Assembly (NCBI GenBank): GCA_001800815.1 | Contig: MGWC01000029.1 | Span: 3,902-38,658, forward strand | Direction: 5' to 3' | Length of the DNA stretch: 34,757 nucleotides | Source of the DNA: Euryarchaeota archaeon RBG_19FT_COMBO_56_21 | GTDB taxonomy: Archaea > Thermoplasmatota > Thermoplasmata > UBA10834 | Part shown: piece after piece, positions 1 to 9,672 of the stretch | Layout of the letters: each line of letters opens with the position of its first letter | How positions within the stretch are numbered: position 1 is the first letter of the stretch | Program-made: the position numbers and the translations under genes | Notes under the pieces: generated by a model | Told to the model about the DNA's origin: nothing | Seen by the model: only the letters and a program-made list of their open reading frames with translations | Databases searched by the model: none

Positions 1-339
1 CCTATGTGTCTGCGCTGAGGTGAAAAGCCTTGCTATCGCGTGTACTCGCTATCGGGCTACATCGCATAAAGATGTTTTCTGACACGACCTGATAACAAAC
101 TTCACCGTCAATTCCTGTGTATCTGATAGTATTCATATCTTATCTGTTATCAGGTTTATTATCATAGGCGTGCTCCAGTTGCCCAAGTTCTGTGGGACGC
201 GTCCTCTAGAAAGATGTTGTTCCAGTGGTTCCACCTGAATGGAACCTTGTAATTGATGCTTCCGTTGGAGCATGATCACAGTTCGTTCGCGACACGGTCA
301 TGGTCCTTTCTTTTGGACATCGTTCGAGGATGATTCGGG

Positions 340-347
340 TATAAATA
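340..347 (+). promoter_or_regulatory. TATA box upstream of MoaD/ThiS-family gene
   Basis: TATAAATA within 'gattcgggtataaataggg', about 50 nt upstream of the ATG at 394. Confidence 0.6.
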
Positions 348-393
348 GGGCGTCAACGTTTTGCGGATACTGCACCTGAGAGGGAAAAAGCGC

Positions 394-639
394 ATGAGAA
401 TCAAGGTGAAGCTCTACGCCGCCGTAAGGGACATAGTCGGCGTCAAAGAGGAGACCCTCGAGTTCGGGGATGGCACGACGGTCAGCGCGCTCCTTGAGGA
501 CTACATCCGGCGATTCCCCCAGATCGGGAGGTACCGGGATCACCTGATTCTGTCTGTGAACAAGGAGTACGGTGCTCCCGCACGTGTGCTGAGGGATGGG
601 GACGAGGTCTCCTTTCTCCCTCCGGTCAGTGGTGGCTGA
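394..639 (+). CDS. MoaD/ThiS-family ubiquitin-like sulfur carrier protein
   Basis: MRIKVKLYAAVRDIVGVKEETLEF...DGDEVSFLPPVSGG; C-terminal GG and beta-grasp pattern typical of MoaD. ATG at 394 preferred over the upstream start at 361. Confidence 0.85.
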   Translation: MRIKVKLYAAVRDIVGVKEETLEFGDGTTVSALLEDYIRRFPQIGRYRDHLILSVNKEYGAPARVLRDGDEVSFLPPVSGG

Positions 640-718
640 TTCATTTATCAATCGGACAACGAGAAAACCATTTATCGCGGTCGCTAATACCTTATCCGTG
701 CCATTCGACGCTCATCAC

Positions 719-2467
719 ATGTCTCGAAAGAACACTCATCTGCAGTCGTATCGTCTCGTGTCAGCAACGATACTGCTCTGCCTCCTCGTCATGGCAGCCG
801 TGGCAGTGTCAACTACCGGTGAGGTGGAATCTGCCGCGGCCGATTCCATGGCGGTCGCTCCTCCGCAGCCGACTGCCGTCTACAGCTACATGGGCTACTC
901 GCAGATCAGAGACGAGCTATTGAGTGTGGAAGCGCAGCACCCGGGCATCGCGAAGGTCTACGATATCGGTGATTCGTGGGAGAAGAGCCAGAGCATAGCA
1001 GACAGAGACATTCTCGCGCTTAAGATCTCGGACAACGTCCTGCTGGATGAGGATGAGCCGGAGGTGCTCGTAGTAGCACTGCACCACGCGAGGGAGTGGA
1101 TCAGCTCCGAGATAGTCATGGAGGCCATTCGCAACATGACCGACGGGTATGGCACCGATTCTCGGGTGAGCTGGCTCGTCGACAATCGCGAGTTGTGGCT
1201 TGTTCCAGTTGTCAACCCTGACGGAATCGACTACGCGCTCTCGACGGACCAGTGGTGGAGAAAGAACAGGCGGTATAACTTCGACGACACGTATGGAGTT
1301 GATCTCAACCGCAACTACGGGGGGTCATTGAACAACGACTCCGCTGGAGCATGGGGCGGCGTAGGGTCATCGCATGTTCCATCATCAGACGTATACTGCG
1401 GCGTATCTCCGTTCTCCGAGCCTGAGACCCAGGCAATCCGGAATCTCGTGATCCAGCGCAATTTCACCCTCTGCCTAGATTTCCATTCATACGGAGAGTT
1501 GGTGATGTGGCCATGGGGTTACACTGCCAACTTGACATCGGACAACGCCGCTTTGGTGAGCATCGGCACGCAATTGGCTGCGCTGAACGGTTACACCGCA
1601 GACCAATCCGTCGGACTCTATCCAACTACTGGTGATTCCATCGATTGGTTCTACGGTTACGACAACATATTCGCCATACTATTCGAGGTTGCGACTGTGT
1701 TCCACCCTCAGACCACACAGGAAGCAAGCGGCGTGATCGCCGAAAACATGCCTCCGATACTCCTCGGCATCGAAATCGCGGGCGACAGGCAGCAAAGACA
1801 GTTTGCCATCGCTCATCTGCCTGTTGGAGCAAGGGAGTATTCCGCCTCGGGGTTCGATTTGTGGGCCAACATCACGGCGGACAGAGGAGTTGACGAGTCC
1901 GCCATTAGCCTCAATTACCGGATAGATGGAGGCCTCTGGGTTTCGGTCCCGATGGCCATCATGTCCCCCAATGACACATACTTGGGTGCGATTCCTGCCC
2001 AGCAGCCCGGCTGTCTCGTGGAGTATTACATCGTGGCGCACGATACAGGCGGTGTGGAGCTGATGTCTCCTAGATACGCCCCGTACGAGATTCATTCCTT
2101 CACAGTGGTCGATTCGCTTCCTCCCGTTGCAGACGCTGGTGACGACCTACCTGCCCTGGTGGGGAGTCCGATCCTTCTTAACGCGTCCGCGTCGAACGAC
2201 AACACAGAGATAGTGAGCTACACATGGACGTTCTCGTACAACGGCAGTCAAGTGGTGCTATACGGCGAGGTCGTCGCCTTCACATTCTGGGTCGCTGGTT
2301 CGTACGAGGTCCTTCTGAACGTCTCCGACTCCTCTGGAAACTACAACACCGACATTATCAACGTCAATGTGGAAGATCCGTACATTCCGGAGTTCGGAAG
2401 TGCTATGATCATATCGGTGTCCCTGCTCGGGATGCTCCTGTTACTCTGGCTCAGGAGAAATCGATAG
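719..2467 (+). CDS. Secreted M14-family zinc carboxypeptidase with PKD-like domain and C-terminal PEFG-type sorting/TM tail
   Basis: HHAREWISSE (HxxE), NPDGIDYA, DLNRNYGG, FDFHSYGE-like region and C-terminal Glu motif; signal peptide after M at 719; PKD-like 'ADAGDDLPALVGSPILLNASAS'; tail IPEFGSAMIISVSLLGMLLLLWLRRNR. Confidence 0.85.
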   Translation: MSRKNTHLQSYRLVSATILLCLLVMAAVAVSTTGEVESAAADSMAVAPPQPTAVYSYMGYSQIRDELLSVEAQHPGIAKVYDIGDSWEKSQSIADRDILALKISDNVLLDEDEPEVLVVALHHAREWISSEIVMEAIRNMTDGYGTDSRVSWLVDNRELWLVPVVNPDGIDYALSTDQWWRKNRRYNFDDTYGVDLNRNYGGSLNNDSAGAWGGVGSSHVPSSDVYCGVSPFSEPETQAIRNLVIQRNFTLCLDFHSYGELVMWPWGYTANLTSDNAALVSIGTQLAALNGYTADQSVGLYPTTGDSIDWFYGYDNIFAILFEVATVFHPQTTQEASGVIAENMPPILLGIEIAGDRQQRQFAIAHLPVGAREYSASGFDLWANITADRGVDESAISLNYRIDGGLWVSVPMAIMSPNDTYLGAIPAQQPGCLVEYYIVAHDTGGVELMSPRYAPYEIHSFTVVDSLPPVADAGDDLPALVGSPILLNASASNDNTEIVSYTWTFSYNGSQVVLYGEVVAFTFWVAGSYEVLLNVSDSSGNYNTDIINVNVEDPYIPEFGSAMIISVSLLGMLLLLWLRRNR

Positions 2468-2498
2468 GCGTTGCGTGTAGGAGTCGACGGGAACCCCC

Positions 2499-2927
2499 TT
2501 AGTCGAGCAGCACGACCTTGAGGCTCCTCCCTTTGGAGCACTCGACCTCGGTGTCCAGCACCTTCGAGATCTGGTATCGCACGCTTTCTCCCGGGCCGAA
2601 TGGCTTGCACAGCCTGTAGTGAGCACAGCCCACGACGTCGCAGTCCGTCTCCTCGAAGGTCATCATCGATCCCTCAACCGCGATCCGAGTCGGTACAGCC
2701 GCTTGGATAGGTATCTTCTCGACCTCGACCACGCGGACGCCACCTTCGTGTATCCTGCATTCGTGGTGGACATCACGTATCTCCGTGACCTTGTACCACT
2801 TGTTCTGCTCCAGGTGGAAGCACACATTCCTCACTTTGCAGTCCCTGCAATCGGCCAGGGGTCCCCCGAATACGAACTCGAAACCTTTCTTGCACTGCGA
2901 CTCGCCGACGACCGTCACCAATACCAT
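2499..2927 (-). CDS. UPF0179 family archaeal protein (Cys-rich)
   Basis: MVLVTVVGESQCKKGFEFVFGGPLADCRDCKVRNVCFHLE...; recognised UPF0179 pattern. Start taken at internal Met. Confidence 0.75.
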   Translation of the reverse strand: MVLVTVVGESQCKKGFEFVFGGPLADCRDCKVRNVCFHLEQNKWYKVTEIRDVHHECRIHEGGVRVVEVEKIPIQAAVPTRIAVEGSMMTFEETDCDVVGCAHYRLCKPFGPGESVRYQISKVLDTEVECSKGRSLKVVLLD

Positions 2928-2945
2928 GTTGAACACCCTTTTTTC

Positions 2946-4010
2946 TCAGATCACGTTCGTGATCCTCGCCAGGCGTTCAGCGGCGTCCGGTGTCAGCCCC
3001 CTGTCCCCAAGTATGGTGTAGCGGTCCTTTCGCAGCTCGTGCGCGTGCACGAGCGCCTCTATCAGCTGGTCTTCCGTCACACCGAGCTCCTTGGCTGTCG
3101 TAGGCGCACCTATCATCTGGAGGGCTTTCCGTATGCGCTGCCAATCCCCCCCGTGTAGGTACATCATCATGATTGACCCAACGCCGCATTGCTCTCCGTG
3201 GAGAGCCTTGCCAGGCGCGATCCGATCGAGAATGTGAGAGAACATGTGCTCCGAGCCGCTCGTCGGTCTCGAGGAGCTCGCGACAGCCATGGAGATACCG
3301 GATATTATGATGGGGCGGATCACCACCCAGACGCTCTCCTCAAGATTCGGCTTGATCAACGCGGCGTGCTCGATAATCGACTCGGCAGCGTACTTTGCGA
3401 GGTTCGAAGCGCTCGAGCTGAAATCATCCGACCTCAGCCTTTCTGCGAGCTGCCAATCGAGTATTGCTGTTGAGTTGGATATGACATCGGCGCATCCCGA
3501 GGCCAACAAGCGGTAGGGTGCCTTGACGATCAAGGCGGTGTCGGCGATGACCGCCATCGGGGTCTTCGCGTTCAGGGAGAGCGCGTTGCCGCCGTCCTTG
3601 ATGGACGCCCTCGGGCTGGCAATACCGTCGTGAGACGCCGAGGTCGCGATGCTGAGGAAAGGCATTCTCAGGTTCATCGAGGCAAGTTTCGCGAGGTCTA
3701 TCTTGCTGCCTCCCCCGACTCCGAGGAGGAAGGACGCCTTGATGTCCTTGGCCACTTCCTCTACCTTGATCAGATTCTGCTGGGTCGCGGCCCCGACCTC
3801 GACCTGATGCACATCGAATCCCTTGGCCTCGAGGGAGTCCCTCACGAACTTCGATGCGAGGGGGCCTGTCGTAGGGCCGGTCACTATGAGGGCCGTGCCC
3901 TTCAGCTCGAAGTCCTCGCACACCGCGCCAACCTGTTGAACGCAGTCGTGGCCCGCCATGACCGTTCTCGGAAAACTCATGGTCCGGGCCTTCATGAAGC
4001 CATCAGACAT
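2946..4010 (-). CDS. egsA: sn-glycerol-1-phosphate dehydrogenase (archaeal lipid backbone synthesis)
   Basis: Iron-ADH-like fold with 'LLGVGGGSKIDLAK', 'IATSASHDGIASPRASI', 'GSEHMFSHILDRI', 'LHGEQCGVGSIMMMYLHGGDW'. Exact start uncertain (several Met). Confidence 0.88.
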   Translation of the reverse strand: MSDGFMKARTMSFPRTVMAGHDCVQQVGAVCEDFELKGTALIVTGPTTGPLASKFVRDSLEAKGFDVHQVEVGAATQQNLIKVEEVAKDIKASFLLGVGGGSKIDLAKLASMNLRMPFLSIATSASHDGIASPRASIKDGGNALSLNAKTPMAVIADTALIVKAPYRLLASGCADVISNSTAILDWQLAERLRSDDFSSSASNLAKYAAESIIEHAALIKPNLEESVWVVIRPIIISGISMAVASSSRPTSGSEHMFSHILDRIAPGKALHGEQCGVGSIMMMYLHGGDWQRIRKALQMIGAPTTAKELGVTEDQLIEALVHAHELRKDRYTILGDRGLTPDAAERLARITNVI

Positions 4011-4083
4011 TGCCTTGCACTACCTCGGGTCACACAATATACGCCGGTTGTTCATTAAGTTATCGGTTTGTATTCTGCTCACT

Positions 4084-4095
4084 GCATATATATGC
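4084..4095 (-). promoter_or_regulatory. Palindromic TATA-like element GCATATATATGC upstream of egsA
   Basis: Perfect 12-bp palindrome in the intergenic region upstream of the minus-strand gene starting near 4010. Confidence 0.45.
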
Positions 4096-4124
4096 CAGCA
4101 GTAGAAGAAACGCATTCCACCGGC

Positions 4125-4487
4125 TTACTGCGCGGAAACCTTCTGCATCTTCTCGATCAGGTCGTCCATACGGAACGGCTTCGGGAGGAAGTCGATAGCG
4201 CCCGCCTCCCGCGCTTCCTTCTCGACCATGACGTCTGCGCTGACGAAGATCACCTTCTGCTTCGGGTTCATCTTGATGATCTCCCTTGTAGCCTGGACAC
4301 CATTCATCACCGGCATCCTGTGGTCCATGATGACGACATCCGGTTTTTCGGAATTGGAGCTGTACTTCCGAACCGCCTCTTCGCCATCGAACGCAGTACC
4401 GACTATCTTGTACCCCCTCAGCTGGAGTATGTCCCTGTAGAGCTCCACGATGAAGAGCTCGTCGTCCACGATGAGCACGCTAGTCAT
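4125..4487 (-). CDS. CheY-like response regulator receiver protein (single domain)
   Basis: MTSVLIVDDELFIVELYRDIL...DVVIMDHRMPVMNG...VIFVSADV...GAIDFLPKPF; DD, phospho-acceptor D, S/T and K all present. Confidence 0.9.
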   Translation of the reverse strand: MTSVLIVDDELFIVELYRDILQLRGYKIVGTAFDGEEAVRKYSSNSEKPDVVIMDHRMPVMNGVQATREIIKMNPKQKVIFVSADVMVEKEAREAGAIDFLPKPFRMDDLIEKMQKVSAQ

Positions 4488-5209
4488 GGTTCACCGGCTT
4501 TCAAAAGGGTTGCTACGAAGGCGGCGCCCTTGGGTTCGGTTTTTGGGCTCAATTCCCGCACCTCGAAACCGCCGCCAAGCATCACCGCCATCATCTTGCA
4601 GTAGAGGATCCCGACCATTCTGACGGCAATGGAGCTATCTTCCTGGTATGCATCCTCGATCGGCTTGTCCTTGGCCATCCTAGGCATCTGAGCGGTGGGG
4701 TCCTCCAGCGTGATTTGTAGACATTCCCTGCCTTGGACTATTTGCTCCGATACCTTGAGCTCAAGAGTGATGGCATCGCTCGGGTCCAATCTCACCATGC
4801 TGACCAGCAAGTTGAGGACAAGGTCGGTGGCCGCGTTGTCACCGATGACGCGCATGCCCGGCCCTCCAGATGGTGTCTTCACAGTGATCTTCCTGTCAGG
4901 GAACATGCGGACGACATCCCGCTCGGCGCTGTTCATCGCCACCATCAGGTCTGTCGGCTTGAGCTCGGAGGAGTCCATGTCACGCGTGGTCATCAGTCTC
5001 TTGACGTTGTCCACGAGAATCGTTGATGTGCGGATGTGGGAGACCGCCTTCTCGGCATACTTCCGAGTCTTCTTGTCGACGACACCGGAGGCCAAGATCA
5101 GCTCTAGGTATCCGAGGACTGCCTGGTTGTTATTCAATACGTCATGGCTCAAGAGGTCCATGTAGTAAGCGAACTTCTGTTCGCGGTTTTTTGGCGTCTC
5201 CGTCTTCAT
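4484..5209 (-). CDS. Histidine-kinase-like protein with HisKA-type H-box and degenerate ATPase domain
   Basis: H-box LLSHDVLNNNQAVLGYLEL; C-terminal HATPase-like region without clear DxGxG; overlaps the response regulator by ATGA. Confidence 0.75.
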   Translation of the reverse strand: MKTETPKNREQKFAYYMDLLSHDVLNNNQAVLGYLELILASGVVDKKTRKYAEKAVSHIRTSTILVDNVKRLMTTRDMDSSELKPTDLMVAMNSAERDVVRMFPDRKITVKTPSGGPGMRVIGDNAATDLVLNLLVSMVRLDPSDAITLELKVSEQIVQGRECLQITLEDPTAQMPRMAKDKPIEDAYQEDSSIAVRMVGILYCKMMAVMLGGGFEVRELSPKTEPKGAAFVATLLKAGEP

Positions 5210-5348
5210 AAAGCTAACTCGCTCTGGATGATGCCCTGGCTACGCTCAAATCGCAGTGCCTGCATATCAATGTTATGGGTTCAACTCCAAATCTGATATC
5301 GAGAGCATAGACGCACACGTCTGCACCGAGGGAGACCCACTGCAACCG

Positions 5349-6140
5349 CTATGGGCTTGAGAAGTCGTCGAGGGTCACCTTGGGGATCGTGCCGTAGGCC
5401 TGTGCGCCGTCGGAAACCCATTTCCAGTAGTTTGTCGGCAGCGGGCCTCTGTAGTATTGGCGATCCTTCTTGGACTCGAGATGTTTCAGGTCAGAGAGAA
5501 GCATCCAATATCGCCCCGCATCCTTGCGGCCTGGCCTGTCCGGGAATCTCTTCCTCGAGTCCACCAGGATCTCGTCCTTGTAGCATATGTGCACTTCCTC
5601 GTCGTCGAGTATCGCGATGATCTGTCCCGGGTATCTCCTGGCATAATGCCGCAGGACTAAGTCGATGATGTCGTGCTCGAAGCTGCCCTTGCCGATCAGG
5701 ACCTTGTTGTCTACGTCCTCTGTGAACGGGAGGAATTGCTTCGCCCTTCTGAACTCACCTGTCACCCTGCGCACGCGATCCTTCATCTCCTTGGCCTCAA
5801 GGGATTGCTGTGCGAGGTACGACTTTGTCCCCGACTTCTCTATTTGTGCCAGCACAGTGAAGATGAGCTGGTACTTGTCTGGGGACTTGTACCGAGACGC
5901 CCAGAAGACTTCGTCCTCGAGAATCTCCCAGAGCTTCGGGTCCTCGAGGAAGTCCAATCCGCCGTACTCCTCCTTGTACTGCGAGTACAGGGAATCGTAG
6001 TCCAGGGACTCTGACTCGACGTAGTCCTCGAAGTAGAACTTCTTCTTGTCGGAATCATCGACAGGTTTCGCCCTGTAAACCCTCGACGCGACGAAGGCCT
6101 TCACGATGGAATTCGGTGAGGGCCCGAAGAGTACAAGCAT
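5349..6140 (-). CDS. Conserved protein, possibly DUF4130 (TIGR03915-like)
   Basis: RRVTGEFRRAKQFLPF...FEHDIIDLVLRHYARRYPGQIIAILDDEEVHICYKDEI...LPTNYWKWVSDGA resembles DUF4130; by-eye assignment only. Confidence 0.5.
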   Translation of the reverse strand: MLVLFGPSPNSIVKAFVASRVYRAKPVDDSDKKKFYFEDYVESESLDYDSLYSQYKEEYGGLDFLEDPKLWEILEDEVFWASRYKSPDKYQLIFTVLAQIEKSGTKSYLAQQSLEAKEMKDRVRRVTGEFRRAKQFLPFTEDVDNKVLIGKGSFEHDIIDLVLRHYARRYPGQIIAILDDEEVHICYKDEILVDSRKRFPDRPGRKDAGRYWMLLSDLKHLESKKDRQYYRGPLPTNYWKWVSDGAQAYGTIPKVTLDDFSSP

Positions 6141-6408
6141 GACGCGACCTGCCGCTGCTGAATTATCTCATCAGCCGGATATAAGCTTTGGCCACAGGCT
6201 GAGGCAGATCATCTGTCGTCGGAAACATGGTTCTACAGAATGGCCAGTCTTTGTGCGCTTCGTCTGCCCCCTCAGGCTCTCTCTGGACGGACTTCCTGCC
6301 GGAACGAATTCGATTGTCGCCCTGTTTGTTAGGGGGCATTTACATATCATCTCCACGCGTTCGGAGAATGACGTGCCCAGAAACTTGGTCCATCAAGAAG
6401 AAATTGGC

Positions 6409-6795
6409 ATGAAAAAGCAAACGAAAGCGCCTCCAGCCAAAGATGTAGACGACTACCTTGCGTCGGTTTCGGAACAGGCGCGAGTGACACTTGAAAAGCT
6501 TCGCAGGATAATCATAGCAGCGGCGCCAGAGGCAAAAGAAATCATCAGTTGGCGAATGCCGATGTACTACTACCACGGAATGCTCGTGGGCTTCGCTGCG
6601 TTCAAGGACCATCTCAGTTTCTTCCCGGGTTCATCCGTCATGAAGAAGCACGAGGGTGAACTCAAGAATTACGACACTGCCAAGGGAACCATTCACTTTC
6701 CAATGAACAAGCCTCTTCCCGCCGCGCTCGTGAAGAAGCTTGTCAAGGCGCGAATCAAAGAGAACGAGGCAAGAGTTCGGGCCAGGACGAAGTGA
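6409..6795 (+). CDS. DUF1801/YdhG-like small protein
   Basis: VDDYLASVSEQARVTLEKLRRIIIAAAPEAKEIISWRMPMYYYHGMLVGFAAFKDHLSFFPG...GTIHFPMNKPLP; classic DUF1801 pattern. Start at 6409 rather than 6106. Confidence 0.85.
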   Translation: MKKQTKAPPAKDVDDYLASVSEQARVTLEKLRRIIIAAAPEAKEIISWRMPMYYYHGMLVGFAAFKDHLSFFPGSSVMKKHEGELKNYDTAKGTIHFPMNKPLPAALVKKLVKARIKENEARVRARTK

Positions 6796-6950
6796 GAATC
6801 CGTAACAGTGATCCAGTAGGTCAATCCAGATCCCTATCATCGGTTCCAGCTGTAGCATGCGGATGAGATTGAGTCTATCTCTCATTCTGCGACGCCAACC
6901 ATGGTACAGATATTAGGGACTGCAGATTCTCGATTCCGAAGTGGAAAAAG

Positions 6951-6964
6951 ACTATCTAGATAGT
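6951..6964. promoter_or_regulatory. 14-bp perfect palindrome ACTATCTAGATAGT in the promoter of the TPR operon
   Basis: Directly read; preceded by 'ggaaaaag' (BRE-like) and about 20 nt upstream of the TTG start at 6984. Confidence 0.5.
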
Positions 6965-6983
6965 TGGACATGATAAACCCGAC

Positions 6984-9113
6984 TTGACGAAGACCGACCG
7001 CCCCGATGGAGAGGACTCCGGTCATACGGGTCCGGAGCTCTTTGAACACGCCAACGAGGAATATGACGCTGGCAACTACCACCGAGCGTTGGAGCTTTTC
7101 GACCAGGCCGTGAAGAAGGGGATCTCCAATGAAGTTATGTACAACAACAGGGGCGCGGCGCTCGACGCTATTGGGCGTGGGCACGAGGCGGTCGATAGTT
7201 ACCTGAAGTCGGTTTCCATCGCTGGCAGATACGAACTCGCTTGGCACAACATGGCAAACTCCCTCTTCTCTCAGGAGATGTATGCGGATGCCGTGGGGGC
7301 ATACGCGAAAGCTGCCGCCCTCAACAAGGAGCGAGTTGAGAATCTCTCCGGACTTGCCAGAGCTTACCTTAAAGTCGGCAAGACTGGGAGAGCCGTCGCT
7401 GTCATCAGGAAGTTGGACAGGTTCACGGATAAGGATGCCGCAGTGCTACTTATGCAATGCGATCTCTATATCGATGCTGAGGAACTGGTTCTCGCAGAAC
7501 AGTGTGCTAGGAAGTACCTCGAGAAGAACCCGGATGACGTCGAGGGATTTGCACATCTCGGCAACGTCGAGCACGAGATGGGCGTGTACGGCAAGGCGGT
7601 CGACTCATATGAGAAGGCCCTTCAGCTGACGCCCGATGACAAGGAGCTGTGGAACAACCTCGGCTATACCTGCTTCCTCGCTGGGTTCTTCGATAAGGCG
7701 ATTGGGTGCTTCGACAAGGCGATCCTGCTGGACCCGCTGTACAAACACGCGTGGTACAACAAGGGTTATGCATATCACGGAGCCGACATGCTCGAGCGCG
7801 CTGTCGAATGCTACGACCACGCTGTCGCGATAGATCACAACGACCCTGTCCTCTGGAATAATCTCGGGAACGCTCTCTACAATCTGGGCAGATACAGGGA
7901 TTCTATCCCGAAGTACGTCGAGGCCCTGATCGTCGACCCGGATTACGATATCGCGTGGAACAACATCGGGAACGCGCTCGAGAAGATGGACGAGTATGCC
8001 GAAGCGATCCCCTATCACGACAGGTCCCTGGAGATAAGCCCGGATTTCGACTACGCTCTCTTTGCGAAGGGCGTTTGCAAGGCGGAGACGGGAGACCTGG
8101 AGGAAGGCTACAATCTCGTCCTGGAATCTCTCGACCTGAACCCGAGCTACGACGAGGCTTGGGGCGCAAGGGCCGTGTTGGCGGAGAGGATGGGCAGGCT
8201 CGACGAGGCTTTGCTTGCTGTCGAGGAGTCCTTGGCCGTCAACTCGGAGTTCGACGAGGGTTGGACGAAGAGAGGGGAGATACTGCTCACCATGGGCAAC
8301 ATGGAGGCCGCTGAGGCCTCCTTCCAGATGGCGCTGACGTGTCTCGAGAGCAGTCACGCGGACACGGCTGGCGGCCTCGCATCCGTGGTCAGAAGAGGGG
8401 AGGTGCTGATCCGCCTTGGACGATTCGAGGACGCCCTCGTCAACATCGAGACGGTGGTGCTTGCGGGTCGAACGAACTCGAGGATGATCCTCAAAGATCT
8501 CGAGCTACGTAGGTTCATGGCAAAGTACGAGCTCCCGAAAGCCCTCGTTGAGATCATTCGCAAGATCGCGGAACCCGGTATTATCGCGGAATGTGCGGAG
8601 TTCATGGTCGATGCGGGGAATGTGCTTGAAGCGGAGCGTCTGCTGTCGGTCGTCAGAGGCATTCCGACACAATCGTCGAAACTCACGAAGGCGCAGGCAC
8701 GTATCATGCTGGCCAAGGGTGAGACGGACTCAGCGCTGATGCTGCTGAATACGTCGGACGGGCGATCTTCCGATGCCGACCTTCTGGTGATCAATGCGGG
8801 GGCGCACGAGGCAGGGGGCGATTTCTCGAAAGCTGCGGATCTCTACTCGAGTGCTCTTGGAATGGATCCCTCGAACTATGCAGCTGCGATGGGCCTCGCT
8901 CGCCTCATGATCAGGTCAAAGAAGGCTGATGAGTGCATCTCCGCGGCGGACATAGCGATCGGAATCGACTCGCGAGAGTGGGAGCCACACAAACTGAAGG
9001 CGGAAGCGTATGAGCTGCTGAATGCCCCGGGCATGGCGAGGTTCGAGCTAGCCCAGGCGCACAGCCTGCTCGCCGGGACCGGTCTAAGACCTGAGGATAT
9101 CATCGGGGGGTGA
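6984..9113 (+). CDS. Tetratricopeptide (TPR) repeat protein, 709 aa
   Basis: Many TPR units, e.g. AWYNKGYAYHGADMLERAVECYDHAVAIDHNDP, LWNNLGNALYNLGRYRDSIPKYVEALIVDPDY; TTG start. Confidence 0.88.
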   Translation: MTKTDRPDGEDSGHTGPELFEHANEEYDAGNYHRALELFDQAVKKGISNEVMYNNRGAALDAIGRGHEAVDSYLKSVSIAGRYELAWHNMANSLFSQEMYADAVGAYAKAAALNKERVENLSGLARAYLKVGKTGRAVAVIRKLDRFTDKDAAVLLMQCDLYIDAEELVLAEQCARKYLEKNPDDVEGFAHLGNVEHEMGVYGKAVDSYEKALQLTPDDKELWNNLGYTCFLAGFFDKAIGCFDKAILLDPLYKHAWYNKGYAYHGADMLERAVECYDHAVAIDHNDPVLWNNLGNALYNLGRYRDSIPKYVEALIVDPDYDIAWNNIGNALEKMDEYAEAIPYHDRSLEISPDFDYALFAKGVCKAETGDLEEGYNLVLESLDLNPSYDEAWGARAVLAERMGRLDEALLAVEESLAVNSEFDEGWTKRGEILLTMGNMEAAEASFQMALTCLESSHADTAGGLASVVRRGEVLIRLGRFEDALVNIETVVLAGRTNSRMILKDLELRRFMAKYELPKALVEIIRKIAEPGIIAECAEFMVDAGNVLEAERLLSVVRGIPTQSSKLTKAQARIMLAKGETDSALMLLNTSDGRSSDADLLVINAGAHEAGGDFSKAADLYSSALGMDPSNYAAAMGLARLMIRSKKADECISAADIAIGIDSREWEPHKLKAEAYELLNAPGMARFELAQAHSLLAGTGLRPEDIIGG

Positions 9114-9117
9114 CCAG

Positions 9118-9672
9118 GTGTCCGAACTCCACCTGCGAAAGCGGCACAGATTGAGGCAAAAGGAGATAGTCGCACTCTCGAGCGAGCTTGATACGGTCCT
9201 CGGAACCAGGACGTTCACGGTCGACGACACGGTCGATATGGCTGAGAGCCAGGATTATGAGGTGGTTTTCGTCAACGGCAAAATCCTGGCGTTCAAACCC
9301 GATGGTCGCACCTTCCTGACGGTCCGTGGCTTCCTGAAGTATACAGCTACGAAGAGATTCATCACGGTTGACATGGGGGCAGTCAAGTTCGTCTATAACG
9401 GCGCCAATGTCATGGGGCCGGGCATCGTCGGATTCGACTCTGAGATCAAGGAAGGAGACCTTGTCTGGATAAGGGATGTCAAGAACCTGAGGCCTCTTGC
9501 TGTCGGGAAGGCACTCGTTAGCGCCCAGACGATGGCCTTGAAGGAGAAGGGCAAGGCAGTGGTCTCGATCCATCATGTCGGAGACAAGCTTTGGATGCTG
9601 GATGAACCGAAAGACAAGGAGGAACCTGCAGGGGAGAAGGCCACAGATGCAGCAGAACAGGATGGAGGGTAA
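9118..9672 (+). CDS. PUA-domain RNA-binding protein
   Basis: N-terminal basic region; C-terminal PUA 'KFVYNGANVMGPGIVGFDSEIKEGDLVWIRDVKNLRPLAVGKALVSAQTM'; GTG start 4 nt after the TPR stop. Confidence 0.8.
   Translation: MSELHLRKRHRLRQKEIVALSSELDTVLGTRTFTVDDTVDMAESQDYEVVFVNGKILAFKPDGRTFLTVRGFLKYTATKRFITVDMGAVKFVYNGANVMGPGIVGFDSEIKEGDLVWIRDVKNLRPLAVGKALVSAQTMALKEKGKAVVSIHHVGDKLWMLDEPKDKEEPAGEKATDAAEQDGG

Noticed and set aside
298-651. 117-aa minus-strand ORF over the MoaD gene
   Set aside because: Antisense shadow; MoaD-like reading on the plus strand has C-terminal GG and promoter
2619-3158. 179-aa plus-strand ORF opposite UPF0179 and egsA
   Set aside because: Antisense to two well-supported genes, spans both ends, no start signals
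7605-8357. 250-aa minus-strand ORF opposite the TPR gene
   Set aside because: Shadow ORF antisense to a clear TPR protein; no recognisable family, typical of high-GC codon bias
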